A DNA stretch of 64,000 nt. It comes from Streptomyces asoensis. GTDB taxonomy: Bacteria; Actinomycetota; Actinomycetes; Streptomycetales; Streptomycetaceae. How positions within the stretch are numbered: position 1 is the first letter of the stretch; every line of letters begins with the position of its first letter. Below the pieces are notes generated by a model, which did not search any database, was not told where the DNA came from, and saw nothing but the letters and a program-made list of their open reading frames with translations. This document shows positions 1 through 8,382 of this stretch, piece after piece. The DNA is taken from the NCBI RefSeq assembly GCF_016860545.1, contig NZ_BNEB01000002.1:496001-560000 (forward strand). The letters run 5' to 3'. The position numbers and the translations under genes were made by a program.

Positions 1-1544
1 TGACTCCCGAACACCCCACCCCGACCGGACCGCACGACCTCGCCCTGGACGCGCCCCCCGGCTGCCCCGCGCACGTCCGCGGCCCCGGCGGCCTGGCCCG
101 CCTCTACGGCCCGGGCGCCGAGGACCTCAGCGAGCTGTACGAGCGGTTGCGCGAGGAACACGGCACCGTGGCGCCCGTCCTGATCCACGACGACCTGCCG
201 ATGTGGATGGTCCTCGGGCACGCCGAGAACCTGCGCATGGTGCGCACGCCCTCGCAGTTCACCAAGGACAGCCGCATCTGGTCGCAGCTGCTGGACGGCA
301 AGGTGCGGCCCGACCACCCGCTCATGCCGCACATCGCCTGGCAGCCCATCTGCGCCCACGCCGAGGGCGACGAGCACAAGCGGCTGCGGGGCGCGGTCAC
401 CTCGGCCATGGCCACCATCGACGACCGCAGTGTCCGCCGCTACATCAACCGCTCCAGCCAGCGCCTGGTCAACCGCTTCTGCGAGCAGGGCCGGGCCGAC
501 CTCGTCGGCGACTTCGCCGAACACCTCCCGATGGCCGTGATGTGCCACGTCCTCGGCATGCCCGACGAGTACAACGACAAGATGGTGCACTGCGCCCGCG
601 ACGCGCTCAAGGGCAGCGAGACCGCGGTCGCCAGCCACGAGTACGTCGTCGGGGCGCTCGCCCGGCTCACCGCCCGCCGCCGCGCCGAGCCCGAGGAGGA
701 CTTCACCAGCCACCTCGTCACCCACCCGGCGGGTCTCACCGACGACGAGGTCCGTGAGCACCTGCGCCTGGTACTCTTCGCCGCCTACGAGGCCACCGTC
801 AACCTGCTCTCCAACGCCCTGCGCATGGTCCTCACCGACCCGCGCTTCCTCGCCCAGCTCAACGGCGGTCAGATGACGGTCGCGGAGGCGGTCGAGCAGT
901 CCCTGTGGGACGAGCCCCCCTTCAGCACCATCTTCGCCTACTTCGCCAAGCAGGACACGGAGCTGGGAGGGCAGCGCGTGCGCCGGGGCGACGGCCTCTT
1001 CTTCGCACCCGCGCCCGGCAACGTGGATCCCCGGGTGCGCCCCGACCTGTCGGCCCACATGCAGGGCAACCGCTCCCACCTCGCCTTCGGCAGCGGCCCG
1101 CACGAGTGCCCCGGTCAGGACATCGGCCGCGCCATCGCCGACGTCGGCGTGGACGCGCTGCTCATGCGGCTGCCGGACGTGCAACTCGACTGCGATGAGG
1201 ATGAGTTGAGGTGGACGATGTCGATCGCCTCGCGCCACCTGGTGGAACTGCCGGTCCGGTTCGAGCCCAAGGAACAGCAGGACGTCAGGCACAAGCCGAG
1301 CCACGCCCCGATCCCCGCCCAGTACCCGGCGCGCCCGGGAGGCGTCCACCCGCGGCCCGCCACGGCACCGGCCGCCCCGCCGGCCGTGCCCGAGCCGGTA
1401 CCCGCTCCCGAACCGCCGGCCGCGGCCGGGCCGGTGGCCGCACCGGAGGCCGCACCCGCGCCGCCGGCGACCGCGCAGCCGGTGCGACCGGTCCGCGGGC
1501 CGAGCGCCTGGCGGCGCTTCCTGGCCTGGTGGCGCGGCTACTGA
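1..1544 (+). CDS. Cytochrome P450, conservon-type (CvnE/RarE-like), first base outside window
   Basis: The reading frame is open from base 3 to the TAG-free end at TGA 1542-1544. The window begins with TG followed by ACT CCC, so the start codon (ATG or GTG) almost certainly lies one base outside, giving about 514 residues. The haem-ligand loop FGSGPHECPG is present with Cys near residue 370, and the I-helix reads AAYEAT instead of the usual AGxET/DT. After residue ~430 comes a Pro/Ala-rich tail ending in a Trp/Arg-rich segment, unusual for a soluble P450. TGA at bases 1-3 could be the stop of an upstream gene overlapping by ATGA, as in conservons (cvnABCD plus a P450; S. coelicolor rarA-E), where the P450 follows a small GTPase. 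Membership of a conservon is inferred, since the upstream genes are outside the window. The substrate is unknown. Confidence 0.85.
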   Translation, partial: TPEHPTPTGPHDLALDAPPGCPAHVRGPGGLARLYGPGAEDLSELYERLREEHGTVAPVLIHDDLPMWMVLGHAENLRMVRTPSQFTKDSRIWSQLLDGKVRPDHPLMPHIAWQPICAHAEGDEHKRLRGAVTSAMATIDDRSVRRYINRSSQRLVNRFCEQGRADLVGDFAEHLPMAVMCHVLGMPDEYNDKMVHCARDALKGSETAVASHEYVVGALARLTARRRAEPEEDFTSHLVTHPAGLTDDEVREHLRLVLFAAYEATVNLLSNALRMVLTDPRFLAQLNGGQMTVAEAVEQSLWDEPPFSTIFAYFAKQDTELGGQRVRRGDGLFFAPAPGNVDPRVRPDLSAHMQGNRSHLAFGSGPHECPGQDIGRAIADVGVDALLMRLPDVQLDCDEDELRWTMSIASRHLVELPVRFEPKEQQDVRHKPSHAPIPAQYPARPGGVHPRPATAPAAPPAVPEPVPAPEPPAAAGPVAAPEAAPAPPATAQPVRPVRGPSAWRRFLAWWRGY

Positions 1545-2509
1545 GGGACGTCCCCCGCGCGGGAGGCCGCCCAGTCGTCGTACGACGCCCAGGCCCCGAG
1601 CACCCGGCCACTGCGCAGCCGGTGCTCCGTCCCGGTGACCGGATCGGTGAACTCCAGCTCCCGCGCCAGCAGTTGCAGCGGACGCCGGAAGTCGCCGGCC
1701 GGCACGGGGGCGGTCACCTCCGGGTAGAGCGGATCGCCGAGGATGGGCACGCCGAGCGTGTTCATGTGGACGCGCAGCTGATGGGTCTGGCCGGTGGCGG
1801 GCAGCAGCCGGTAACGGCCCAGCCCCGACGGCCGGTGCCCGACGAGTTCGACGCGGCTCACGGCGTTCGGCTCGCCCGCCACCTCGTAGGCGGCCAGCAC
1901 CCCGCGTTCCTTCACGATCCGGCTCCGTACGGTCCGGGGCAGCGCCAGTTCCGGGTCGTACGGCGCGACGGCCTCGTACACCTTGCGCACCCGCCGGTCG
2001 CGGAACAGCGCCTGGTACGCCCCGCGCTCCTCGGGCCGCACGGTGAACAGCACGAGGCCGGCGGTGAGCCGGTCCAGCCGGTGCGCGGCGCCGAGTGCGG
2101 GCAGGTCCAGCTCCCGCCGCAGCCGGGCCAGCGCGCTCTCCGTGACATGACTGCCGCGCGGGGTGGTGGCCATGAAGTGCGGTTTGTCCACCACGACGAC
2201 GTGATCGTCCCGGTGGACGATCTCCAGCGGGAACGGCACGGGGACCTCGGGCGGCAGCTCACGGTGGTACCAGACGAACATCCCCGGCACATAGGCCGTG
2301 TCTGGCGTCACCGCCCGTCCGTCGGCGCCGACGACCTGCCCGGCCGCGAGCATGCCGTCCACGACGCCGGTCCGCGCCGCGCCCAGCCGCTCCACGAGGT
2401 GCTCGCGCACCGTCGCCCAGGCGCCGTCGCCGGGCAGCCGCACCCGCACCGGATCGATCCCGTCGCGCTGCGGCAGCGGGGAGGGCGGGGGAGGGGTACG
2501 GCGTCTCAT
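1538..2509 (-). CDS. RluA-family pseudouridine synthase
   Basis: Predicted 323-residue enzyme that isomerises uridine to pseudouridine in rRNA or tRNA. The RluA/RsuA motif HRLDRLTAGL carries the catalytic Asp, and downstream motifs such as GRYRLLPATGQTHQLRVH and ILGDPLYP fit the family core. An N-terminal segment of ~80 residues (VREHLVERLG...) resembles a small S4-like RNA-binding region. The ATG at 2509 was chosen because the longer open frame runs into the divergent acetyltransferase. The 3' end overlaps the convergent P450 gene by 7 bp. The modified RNA site cannot be read from sequence. Confidence 0.9.
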   Translation of the reverse strand: MRRRTPPPPSPLPQRDGIDPVRVRLPGDGAWATVREHLVERLGAARTGVVDGMLAAGQVVGADGRAVTPDTAYVPGMFVWYHRELPPEVPVPFPLEIVHRDDHVVVVDKPHFMATTPRGSHVTESALARLRRELDLPALGAAHRLDRLTAGLVLFTVRPEERGAYQALFRDRRVRKVYEAVAPYDPELALPRTVRSRIVKERGVLAAYEVAGEPNAVSRVELVGHRPSGLGRYRLLPATGQTHQLRVHMNTLGVPILGDPLYPEVTAPVPAGDFRRPLQLLARELEFTDPVTGTEHRLRSGRVLGAWASYDDWAASRAGDVPQ

Positions 2510-2578
2510 CGTGAGCAAGCCTACGGCGGCCCGGAAAACCCGTTGGCCAGGGCGCCGTGCGTCGGCAGGATGCGGACC

Positions 2579-3163
2579 ATGCCCTGCACCGTGGATCCCG
2601 TACTGCCCGCCGGAACCCTCGCGGGGGTCCCGCAGCCCGAACTGCCCACCGGGGACGGGCTGCTGCTGCGCCCCTGGCGGGCCGAGGACGCGCCCGCCGT
2701 GTACGCCGCATTCCAGGACCCCGCCATGCACCAGTGGCACATCAGGGCCGCGGACTCCGAGGAGGAGGTCGCCGGGTGGATCGAGGAGTGGCGCTCCTGC
2801 TGGGCGCGGGAGACCGCCGCCCAGTGGGCCGTCGTCGACGCGGACGGCGGCGAGGTGCTCGGCAGGGTGGCACTGCGCTGCATCCTGCTCGCCGAGGGCG
2901 TGGCCGAGGTCGCCTACTGGACCGGGGCGGCCCGCGGCCGGTCGGTCGCGCCCCGGGCCACGACCGCCCTGGCCCGCTGGGCCCTCGACGAGACGGGCTT
3001 CCACCGGCTGGAACTGATGCACGCCACCGCCAACGAGGCCTCCTGCCGCGTCGCCGCCAAGGCCGGATTCGCCCTGGAGGGCACCAGGCGCAGCGCCACG
3101 CTCCACCCGGACGGCTGGCACGACATGCACCTGCACGCGCGTGTCCGGGGCGACCGGCCCTGA
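2579..3163 (+). CDS. GNAT-family N-acetyltransferase
   Basis: A 194-residue RimJ/RimL-like GNAT protein. It opens with a TGDGLLLRPWRAEDAPAVYAAF strand-helix, has an acetyl-CoA loop around ARGRSVAPRATTALARWAL, and ends with the typical GFHRLELMHATANEASCRVAAKAGF and a beta-bulge tail. ATG 2579 is preceded at 8 bases by GGCAGGA. An in-frame ATG at 2570 is possible but has a poorer ribosome site. It is divergent from the pseudouridine synthase, with only 69 bp between the starts, so the promoters are packed together. The substrate is unknown; relatives acetylate ribosomal protein N-termini or small amines. Confidence 0.85.
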   Translation: MPCTVDPVLPAGTLAGVPQPELPTGDGLLLRPWRAEDAPAVYAAFQDPAMHQWHIRAADSEEEVAGWIEEWRSCWARETAAQWAVVDADGGEVLGRVALRCILLAEGVAEVAYWTGAARGRSVAPRATTALARWALDETGFHRLELMHATANEASCRVAAKAGFALEGTRRSATLHPDGWHDMHLHARVRGDRP

Positions 3164-3194
3164 CCCGTGCGCCGACGCGTGCCCGGGCCGGGGG

Positions 3195-4751
3195 CTAGGC
3201 GGCCGCCGTCCCCGGTACGGGGGCGGCCGTGGCCGGGGTCCGCCTGCGGGCGGCGCGGAAGGCCACGCCGGCCGCGAGGGTCACGGCGAGGAACAGGACG
3301 GTGAACCACCGGAAGTACCAGTGGCCGCCCGCCGGGTCGTAGACCGCCGCGCGCGGCCAGGCGAGGTTGACCGTCATGGCCAGGCCGTAGAGGAGGGCGA
3401 GGGCGTTCACGGGGACGCCCCAGCGGCCGAGGGAGAACAGGCGGGCGCCGGTCTCGTCGGTACCCGCCGAGGAGAAGCCGCCGCGCAGCCGGCGCACCAG
3501 CAGCGGGCCGGTGACCATCGCGTACGCCAGGTACAGCAGCACGATGCAGGTGGTGCCGATCGCGAGGAAGGCGTCGGGCGAGGCGAAGTTCAGCAGCAGC
3601 AGGGCGGCGGCGAGGACGCCGACGACCAGCGCGGGCGCGCCCGGCATCCCGGTGCGCGGGTTCACGCGCGCGAGGCGGGCGGAGAACGGGAGTTCACCGT
3701 CGCGGGCCATGGAGAACAGCATCCGGCAGGCCGCCGTCTGGATGGCGAGCGTGGCCACCGCGATCGCGACCACCACGTCCGCGAGCAGCACCTTGCCCAC
3801 CCCGTCGCCGAGGCTGCTGGTCAGGACGTAGCTGAGTCCGTCGACGCCGAGCCGTCCGTCGGTCAGGCTCGGCGCGGCCAGCAGGCCGCCCAGCACGATC
3901 AGCCCGCCGAGCAGTCCGGCCGCGCCGAGCGCCGTCAGGATGGTGCGCGGAGCGGTGCGCCTCGGACGGTGCGTCTCCTCGCTCATCTCACCGGCGCTGT
4001 CGAAGCCGATCATCACGTACGCGGCGGTGAAGGAGCCGACGAGGAGCGCCCCGAACAGACCGCTCTGCGCGGCCCCCGTCGTGTGGAAGGTGATGCCCGG
4101 CGTGCGCTCGGAGTGGGTGAGCAGCAGGACGACGATGAGGACGGCGCCGATGATCTCGGCCGTGACGCCGATCCGGTTGACCACGGACATCACCCGGTTG
4201 TCCAGGAGGTTCACGAGCGTCGTCAGGGCCAGCAGGACCACCCCGAGCAGGGCCGCGTTGGCCGCGCCGTCCGGTGAGGTGGGTGCGGGGTCGGTGCCGA
4301 TCAGCTGGAAGCCCGGCCAGATCGCGGGCAGTACCGTCTGGAGCGCCAGCGCGGCCGCGGCGACCACGACGATCTGCCCGATCACCATGATCCAGCCGGC
4401 GAACCACCCGAACGAGGGCGTCGACAGCCGTGTCGACCACTGGTAGATCGCCCCCGAGATCGGGTAGCGCGCCGCCAGTTCCGCGAAGCACGCGGCGACC
4501 AGCAGCTGGCCGGTCAGCACGGCCGGCCAGGCCCAGAAGAAGACCGGGCCGCCGAAGGCGTACCCGAAGGCGAAGAACTGGAAGACGGTGGTCAGGACGG
4601 AGATGAAGGAGAACCCGGCGGCGAAGGAGGCGTACCGGCCCAGGCTGCGGTGCAGCTCCTGGGGGTAACCGAACTCGGCGAGGGAGCCGTCGCCCGCGTC
4701 GGGGGAGTGCGGCGGGTCGGGGCGTACGTCGGAGGGGGTCGTTGTCGTCAC
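3195..4751 (-). CDS. APC-superfamily amino acid/amine permease
   Basis: A 518-residue integral membrane protein with about 12 hydrophobic helices after a soluble acidic N-terminus of ~45 residues. The first helix carries FAAGFSFISVLTTVF, and the motif ELAARYPISGAIYQW is typical of APC secondary transporters of the amino acid/choline/GABA permease type. The expected substrate is an amino acid, GABA or another amine taken up by cation symport; the exact ligand cannot be assigned. It stands alone on this strand, and its upstream region holds a 24-bp palindrome (4783-4806) that looks like an operator. The ethanolamine-type gamma-glutamylation genes lie 12 kb away, so an amine substrate is worth testing, but that link is only inference. 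Confidence 0.9.
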   Translation of the reverse strand: MTTTTPSDVRPDPPHSPDAGDGSLAEFGYPQELHRSLGRYASFAAGFSFISVLTTVFQFFAFGYAFGGPVFFWAWPAVLTGQLLVAACFAELAARYPISGAIYQWSTRLSTPSFGWFAGWIMVIGQIVVVAAAALALQTVLPAIWPGFQLIGTDPAPTSPDGAANAALLGVVLLALTTLVNLLDNRVMSVVNRIGVTAEIIGAVLIVVLLLTHSERTPGITFHTTGAAQSGLFGALLVGSFTAAYVMIGFDSAGEMSEETHRPRRTAPRTILTALGAAGLLGGLIVLGGLLAAPSLTDGRLGVDGLSYVLTSSLGDGVGKVLLADVVVAIAVATLAIQTAACRMLFSMARDGELPFSARLARVNPRTGMPGAPALVVGVLAAALLLLNFASPDAFLAIGTTCIVLLYLAYAMVTGPLLVRRLRGGFSSAGTDETGARLFSLGRWGVPVNALALLYGLAMTVNLAWPRAAVYDPAGGHWYFRWFTVLFLAVTLAAGVAFRAARRRTPATAAPVPGTAAA

Positions 4752-5068
4752 GGCGAAACCTGCCTTGGTCCCAGGGGAACGTAATTCCTGTCGGGCGACA
4801 GAAATTAGGGACGGGCTGTTTCGTACGCGTCACGCCGCCGTGTCCGGGGCGGGCCCAACTCCTCACGCCGGACGGGAACGCGCCCGGTCGCGTCGTGCGG
4901 CGTCCTGGCGCGGGGGTGTGGGGGTGCGGGCGGGGGTGGAGTGGCGCCGGTGGTCCGCGGGAACGCGCCGAGGCGGCCCGCGCCATCGGCACGGGCCGCC
5001 TCGGTCGGGTCGGGCGGGCGGACACCGGGCGCCGGGTCGGGTGCCGGGCGCGGGGTGTCGGTGTCAGG
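4752..5068. other. Intergenic region, permease promoter and reductase 3' flank
   Basis: 317 bp without a supported gene. The permease-proximal part holds the 24-bp palindrome. The rest is G-rich sequence with several degenerate inverted repeats before the convergent end of the siderophore-interacting protein gene. No conserved ORF was recognised. Confidence 0.6.
4783..4806. promoter_or_regulatory. 24-bp palindromic operator candidate upstream of the APC permease
   Basis: The arms AATTCCTGTCG and CGACAGAAATT flank a GG centre and match at 10 of 11 positions. The AT-rich outer parts stand out in this GC-rich region. The site lies 32-55 bp before the permease ATG, overlapping the likely promoter, so a dimeric HTH repressor is the simplest reading. 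No known regulator was matched. Confidence 0.6.
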
Positions 5069-5914
5069 TCACGCGGCCGGGGCGGCGCCCTCCTGCTCGG
5101 CCTCCACGCGCGCGTTCCAGTCCCGCTTCGAGGCCTGCCAGCCGTCCTCGTTGTGGCCGAGCCGCCAGTAGCCGGAGACCGACAGGTCCTCGCGCGGGAT
5201 CTCCAGCTCGACGCGCAGGAGCTTGCGCAGCTCCTTCACGCAGGCGGCCTCGCCGTGCACGAACGCGTGCACCCGGCCCTCGGGGAACTCCAGCGCCCGG
5301 ACGGCCTCCACGAGCTTCTCGCCGACCGGCCGGTCTCCGCGGTGCAGCCAGACGACCGGCACCTGGGAGTCGATCTTCTGCTCCTCCTCGGGGCCCGCCA
5401 CCTCGATGAAGGCGTGGGCGACGCTGTCGGCGGGCAGCGACTCCAGGGCGGCCGCGATGGCGGGCAGGGCGCTCTCGTCGCCCGCCAGCAGATGCCAGTC
5501 CGCCGCCGTGTCGGGCGCGTAGGCGCCGCCGGGGCCCATGAAACGGACGGTCTCGCCCGGCCGGACGCGCGCCGCCCACGGCCCGGCGAGCCCCTCGTCG
5601 CCGTGCACCACGAAGTCGAGGGTCAGCTCGCGCAGCTCGGCGTCCCAGTGGCGCACGGTGTAGGTCCGGGTCACCGGCCACTGCTCGCGCGGGAACTCGG
5701 CGCGGATGCGCTCCAGGTCGAAGGGGTCCGGGTAGGTCACGCCCTCGGGGCCGAAGAGCAGCTTGACGTAGTGGTCGGTGCAGGTGCCCGCCGTGAACTC
5801 GGCCAGCCCCTCCCCGCCGAGCACGACACGCTGCATATGGGGGGTGAGCCGTTCGGTGCGGACGACCTGCGCGGAGTGGGGCTTCCGCGGCTTCCGTGCC
5901 GGACGTTCTGCCAT
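5069..5914 (-). CDS. Siderophore-interacting protein (ferric-siderophore reductase, SIP/ViuB family)
   Basis: A 281-residue cytoplasmic FAD- and NAD(P)H-dependent reductase that would release iron from imported ferric siderophores. The N-terminal FAD-binding barrel contains RTYTVRHWDAELRELTLDFV, matching the SIP R-x-Y-T-V-R signature, followed by the G-DEGLAGPWA segment. The C-terminal NAD(P)H-binding part has LLAGDESALPAIAAALE and the family end motif GYWRLGHNED. ATG 5914 is preceded by GGGAGG at 7 bases. The gene is monocistronic, and an IdeR/DmdR-type iron box begins 19 bp upstream, so iron repression is expected. Confidence 0.93.
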   Translation of the reverse strand: MAERPARKPRKPHSAQVVRTERLTPHMQRVVLGGEGLAEFTAGTCTDHYVKLLFGPEGVTYPDPFDLERIRAEFPREQWPVTRTYTVRHWDAELRELTLDFVVHGDEGLAGPWAARVRPGETVRFMGPGGAYAPDTAADWHLLAGDESALPAIAAALESLPADSVAHAFIEVAGPEEEQKIDSQVPVVWLHRGDRPVGEKLVEAVRALEFPEGRVHAFVHGEAACVKELRKLLRVELEIPREDLSVSGYWRLGHNEDGWQASKRDWNARVEAEQEGAAPAA

Positions 5915-5932
5915 GACGGCCTCCCGTTTACA

Positions 5933-5951
5933 TTTGGTTAGGGTTACCTAA
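5933..5951 (-). promoter_or_regulatory. Iron box (DmdR1/IdeR-type operator)
   Basis: On the gene strand the site reads TTAGGTAACCCTAACCAAA, matching the 19-bp DmdR/IdeR consensus TTAGGTTAGGCTAACCTAA at 15 of 19 positions. It sits 19 to 37 bp upstream of the SIP start codon, where a bound repressor would block transcription. A further TTAGC half-site follows on the upstream side. Confidence 0.8.
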
Positions 5952-6138
5952 GTTAGCATCTTCCCCCGGAGGTGCCCTCCCCCTCGGTGAGATCGGCTTG
6001 TCCGCGGCCCCGGTCTCACGTGGTGCCCATCTGCCGGGATCCCATGCGGCGCCCGGCGTACGGCCTGCCGCGCGCGGCTCCCGGTCGAGGACGATTTCCG
6101 GCCTCCGGCGGTGTCGTTCCTCCACGCGGGAGCGATGA

Positions 6139-7080
6139 TCACGCGGGCGGCGCGCCGAGCGTCGTCAGCAGCCGCTGGAGCGAGCCGCCGAGACCCCAGC
6201 GGTGCCCCAGTGCCTCCAGTGTCTCTCCGTCCCGCGGCGCGCGGGGCAGTGCCGTGTCCACGTCCGGCAGCGGCACGTCCTCGGCGACCCGGACCACCGT
6301 CGGCGCCACGGCGAGGTAGGGCCGGGCCTCGTCCAGCCGCAGTCGCTGCGAGGGCGTCAGCTTCGCCTTCGGGTCGCCGGCCGCCGCCACGATTCCGGCC
6401 AGGTCGCCGAAGGCCGCCAGCAGTTTGGCCGCGGTCTTCTCCCCGATGCCCGGCACGCCCGGCAGGCCGTCGCTCGGGTCGCCGCGCAGCGTGGCCAGAT
6501 CGGCGTACCCCCGCCCGTCGACGCCGTACTTCTCGCGCAGCCACGCCTCGTCCGTCAGCTGGAGGGTGCCCACGCCCTTCAGGGGGTACAGCACCCGCAC
6601 CCCGCGCGCGTCGTCCACCAGCTGGTACAGGTCGCGGTCGCCGGTGACGATGTCGACCGGGCCCTTCGCCCGCGCCGTGAACGTGCCGATCACGTCGTCC
6701 GCCTCGTAACCGTCGACGCCCACCCGTGCGATGCCGAGCGCGTCCAGGACCGCCTCGATGACCGGCACCTGCGGCGAGAGCGTGTCCGGCACCTCCTCCT
6801 CGTCCGGTCCGCCCTCCCGCACCTGCGCGACCCGGTGCGCCTTGTAGGAGGGGATGAGGTCGACCCGCCACTGCGGCCGCCAGTCGGCGTCCATGCAGGC
6901 CACCAGCTCGTCCGGCTGGTGGTCCTTCACCAGCCGGTCGATGAATTCCAGCAGTCCGCGCACGGCGTTCACCGGGGTGCCGTCCGGCGCCCTCACGGAG
7001 TCCGGGACGCCGAAGTAGGCGCGGAAGTAGAGCGAGGCGGTGTCGAGGAGCATCAGTCGTCCGGTCACGCCTCGCATCAT
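6139..7080 (-). CDS. 5'-3' exonuclease (flap endonuclease, Pol I N-domain-like)
   Basis: About 313 residues, a free-standing version of the 5' nuclease domain of DNA polymerase I. Acidic metal-binding motifs are visible in order: MLLDTASLYFRAYF, VACMDADWRPQWR, YEADDVIGT, IVTGDRDLYQLVDD and the H3TH helix GDPSDGLPGVPGIGEKTAAKL. It probably removes RNA primers or 5' flaps in replication or repair. ATG 7080 was chosen over ATG 7077 and an upstream GTG at 7116 because conserved sequence begins near here; none has a strong ribosome site. It is transcribed away from the divergent betaine transporter. Confidence 0.88.
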   Translation of the reverse strand: MMRGVTGRLMLLDTASLYFRAYFGVPDSVRAPDGTPVNAVRGLLEFIDRLVKDHQPDELVACMDADWRPQWRVDLIPSYKAHRVAQVREGGPDEEEVPDTLSPQVPVIEAVLDALGIARVGVDGYEADDVIGTFTARAKGPVDIVTGDRDLYQLVDDARGVRVLYPLKGVGTLQLTDEAWLREKYGVDGRGYADLATLRGDPSDGLPGVPGIGEKTAAKLLAAFGDLAGIVAAAGDPKAKLTPSQRLRLDEARPYLAVAPTVVRVAEDVPLPDVDTALPRAPRDGETLEALGHRWGLGGSLQRLLTTLGAPPA

Positions 7081-7296
7081 GCCGCACACGGCCGCCGGTG
7101 ACGGGCGTGTGTTCACTGCCGTGGCACGCGTGAACGTCCGGTGAATGCTCCTGTGAACCGGGCCACTCGTCCGTTTGCCCCGGTCGGAACAGGGCAGGGG
7201 CCGCCTCGGAGCGGCTCCGGTTGCACTTTCAACCGTTTGCTGTCGCCTCGTGCCGCAGCCGTGCCGCTCCGATCCCGTCCCCTACGAGAGGTACGT

Positions 7297-8382
7297 GTGT
7301 CCTCCAGGCTTGAGGCCGAGCACCTGTACAAGGTGTTCGGCAGAAGACCGCGGCAGGCAGTCGAGCGGCTCCGGGAGGGAGCCGACCGGGAGGAACTCCG
7401 GGCCGACGGCGCCACCGCCGCCGTCATCGACGCCTCCTTCACCGTGGAACCGGGCGAGATCTTCGTCGTCATGGGCCTGTCGGGCTCGGGGAAGTCCACC
7501 CTGCTGCGCACGCTCAACGGGCTGCTGGAGCCGACCTCCGGCCGGGTCCTGTTCGACGGCCGGGACCTGACCGCCCTCGACGGGCGTGACCTGCGCGAGG
7601 TCCGTTCTAGGAAGATCAGCATGGTCTTCCAGCACTTCGCGCTCTTCCCGCACCGCAGCGTCCTGGACAACGCCGCCTACGGGCTGGCCGTCCAGGGCGT
7701 CCCCCGCCGCGAACGCGAGGAGCGCGCCGCCGAGGCGCTGCGGCTGTGCGGACTGGCCGGCTGGGAGACGTCCTGGCCGGACGAGCTGTCCGGCGGCATG
7801 CAGCAGCGCGTCGGCCTGGCCCGCGCCCTCGCCACCGACGCCGACCTGCTGCTGATGGACGAGTCCTTCAGCGCGCTGGACCCGCTGATCCGCCGCGACA
7901 TGCAGGACCAGCTCCTGACGCTCCAGCAGACGCTGAAGAAGACCATCGTCTTCATCACCCACGACCTCAACGAGGCCATGCGCCTGGGCGACCGGATCGC
8001 CGTCATGCGCGACGGCCGCATCGTGCAGACCGGCACCGCGCAGGACATCCTGATGCGCCCCGCGAACGACTACGTCGCCTCCTTCGTCCGCGACGTCGAC
8101 CGCTCGCGCGTGCTGACCGCCTCCGCCGTCATGGAGACCGCCGTGCGCGGCGACGAGGCCGACTGCGGCTGCGAGACCGCCACCCCCGACACCCCGTTCA
8201 CCGCGCTGTGCGCGCTCAGCGCCCGCCTGACGCACCCGGTCGCCGTCCTCGACGGGAAACGGGAACTCGTCGGCGTCGTGCCGGGACAGCGCCTCGTGCG
8301 CTTCCTCGGCGACGAGGAGGGTGCGACGACGGCCTGCGAAGGCCCGCGCGGCGGCGGGAAGAAGGTGACGGCCCGTGCCTAG
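7297..8382 (+). CDS. proV: Glycine betaine/proline-type ABC transporter ATP-binding protein (ProV/OpuAA)
   Basis: A 361-residue ATPase that would energise osmoprotectant uptake. The Walker A motif is GLSGSGKST, the signature is LSGGMQQRVGLARAL, Walker B is LLLMDESFSALDP, and the switch His lies in FITHDLNEAMR. The N-terminal stretch before the ABC core (VFGRRPRQAVERL) is characteristic of ProV/OpuAA. A single C-terminal CBS-like segment follows from ~residue 270 and includes a CGC motif. GTG 7297 has a GAGAGGT ribosome site 5 bases ahead. The stop TAG overlaps the start of the next gene by 8 bp, indicating translational coupling. Osmotic control is expected from the family, but no operator was found. 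Confidence 0.92.
   Translation: MSSRLEAEHLYKVFGRRPRQAVERLREGADREELRADGATAAVIDASFTVEPGEIFVVMGLSGSGKSTLLRTLNGLLEPTSGRVLFDGRDLTALDGRDLREVRSRKISMVFQHFALFPHRSVLDNAAYGLAVQGVPRREREERAAEALRLCGLAGWETSWPDELSGGMQQRVGLARALATDADLLLMDESFSALDPLIRRDMQDQLLTLQQTLKKTIVFITHDLNEAMRLGDRIAVMRDGRIVQTGTAQDILMRPANDYVASFVRDVDRSRVLTASAVMETAVRGDEADCGCETATPDTPFTALCALSARLTHPVAVLDGKRELVGVVPGQRLVRFLGDEEGATTACEGPRGGGKKVTARA

Noticed and set aside
1538..3136. Longer version of the pseudouridine synthase gene
   Set aside because: The added N-terminus covers the divergent acetyltransferase and has no conserved content; ATG 2509 is the sensible start.
3141..4277. Plus-strand frames opposite the APC permease
   Set aside because: They have charged low-complexity translation, whereas the minus strand encodes a clean 12-helix permease.
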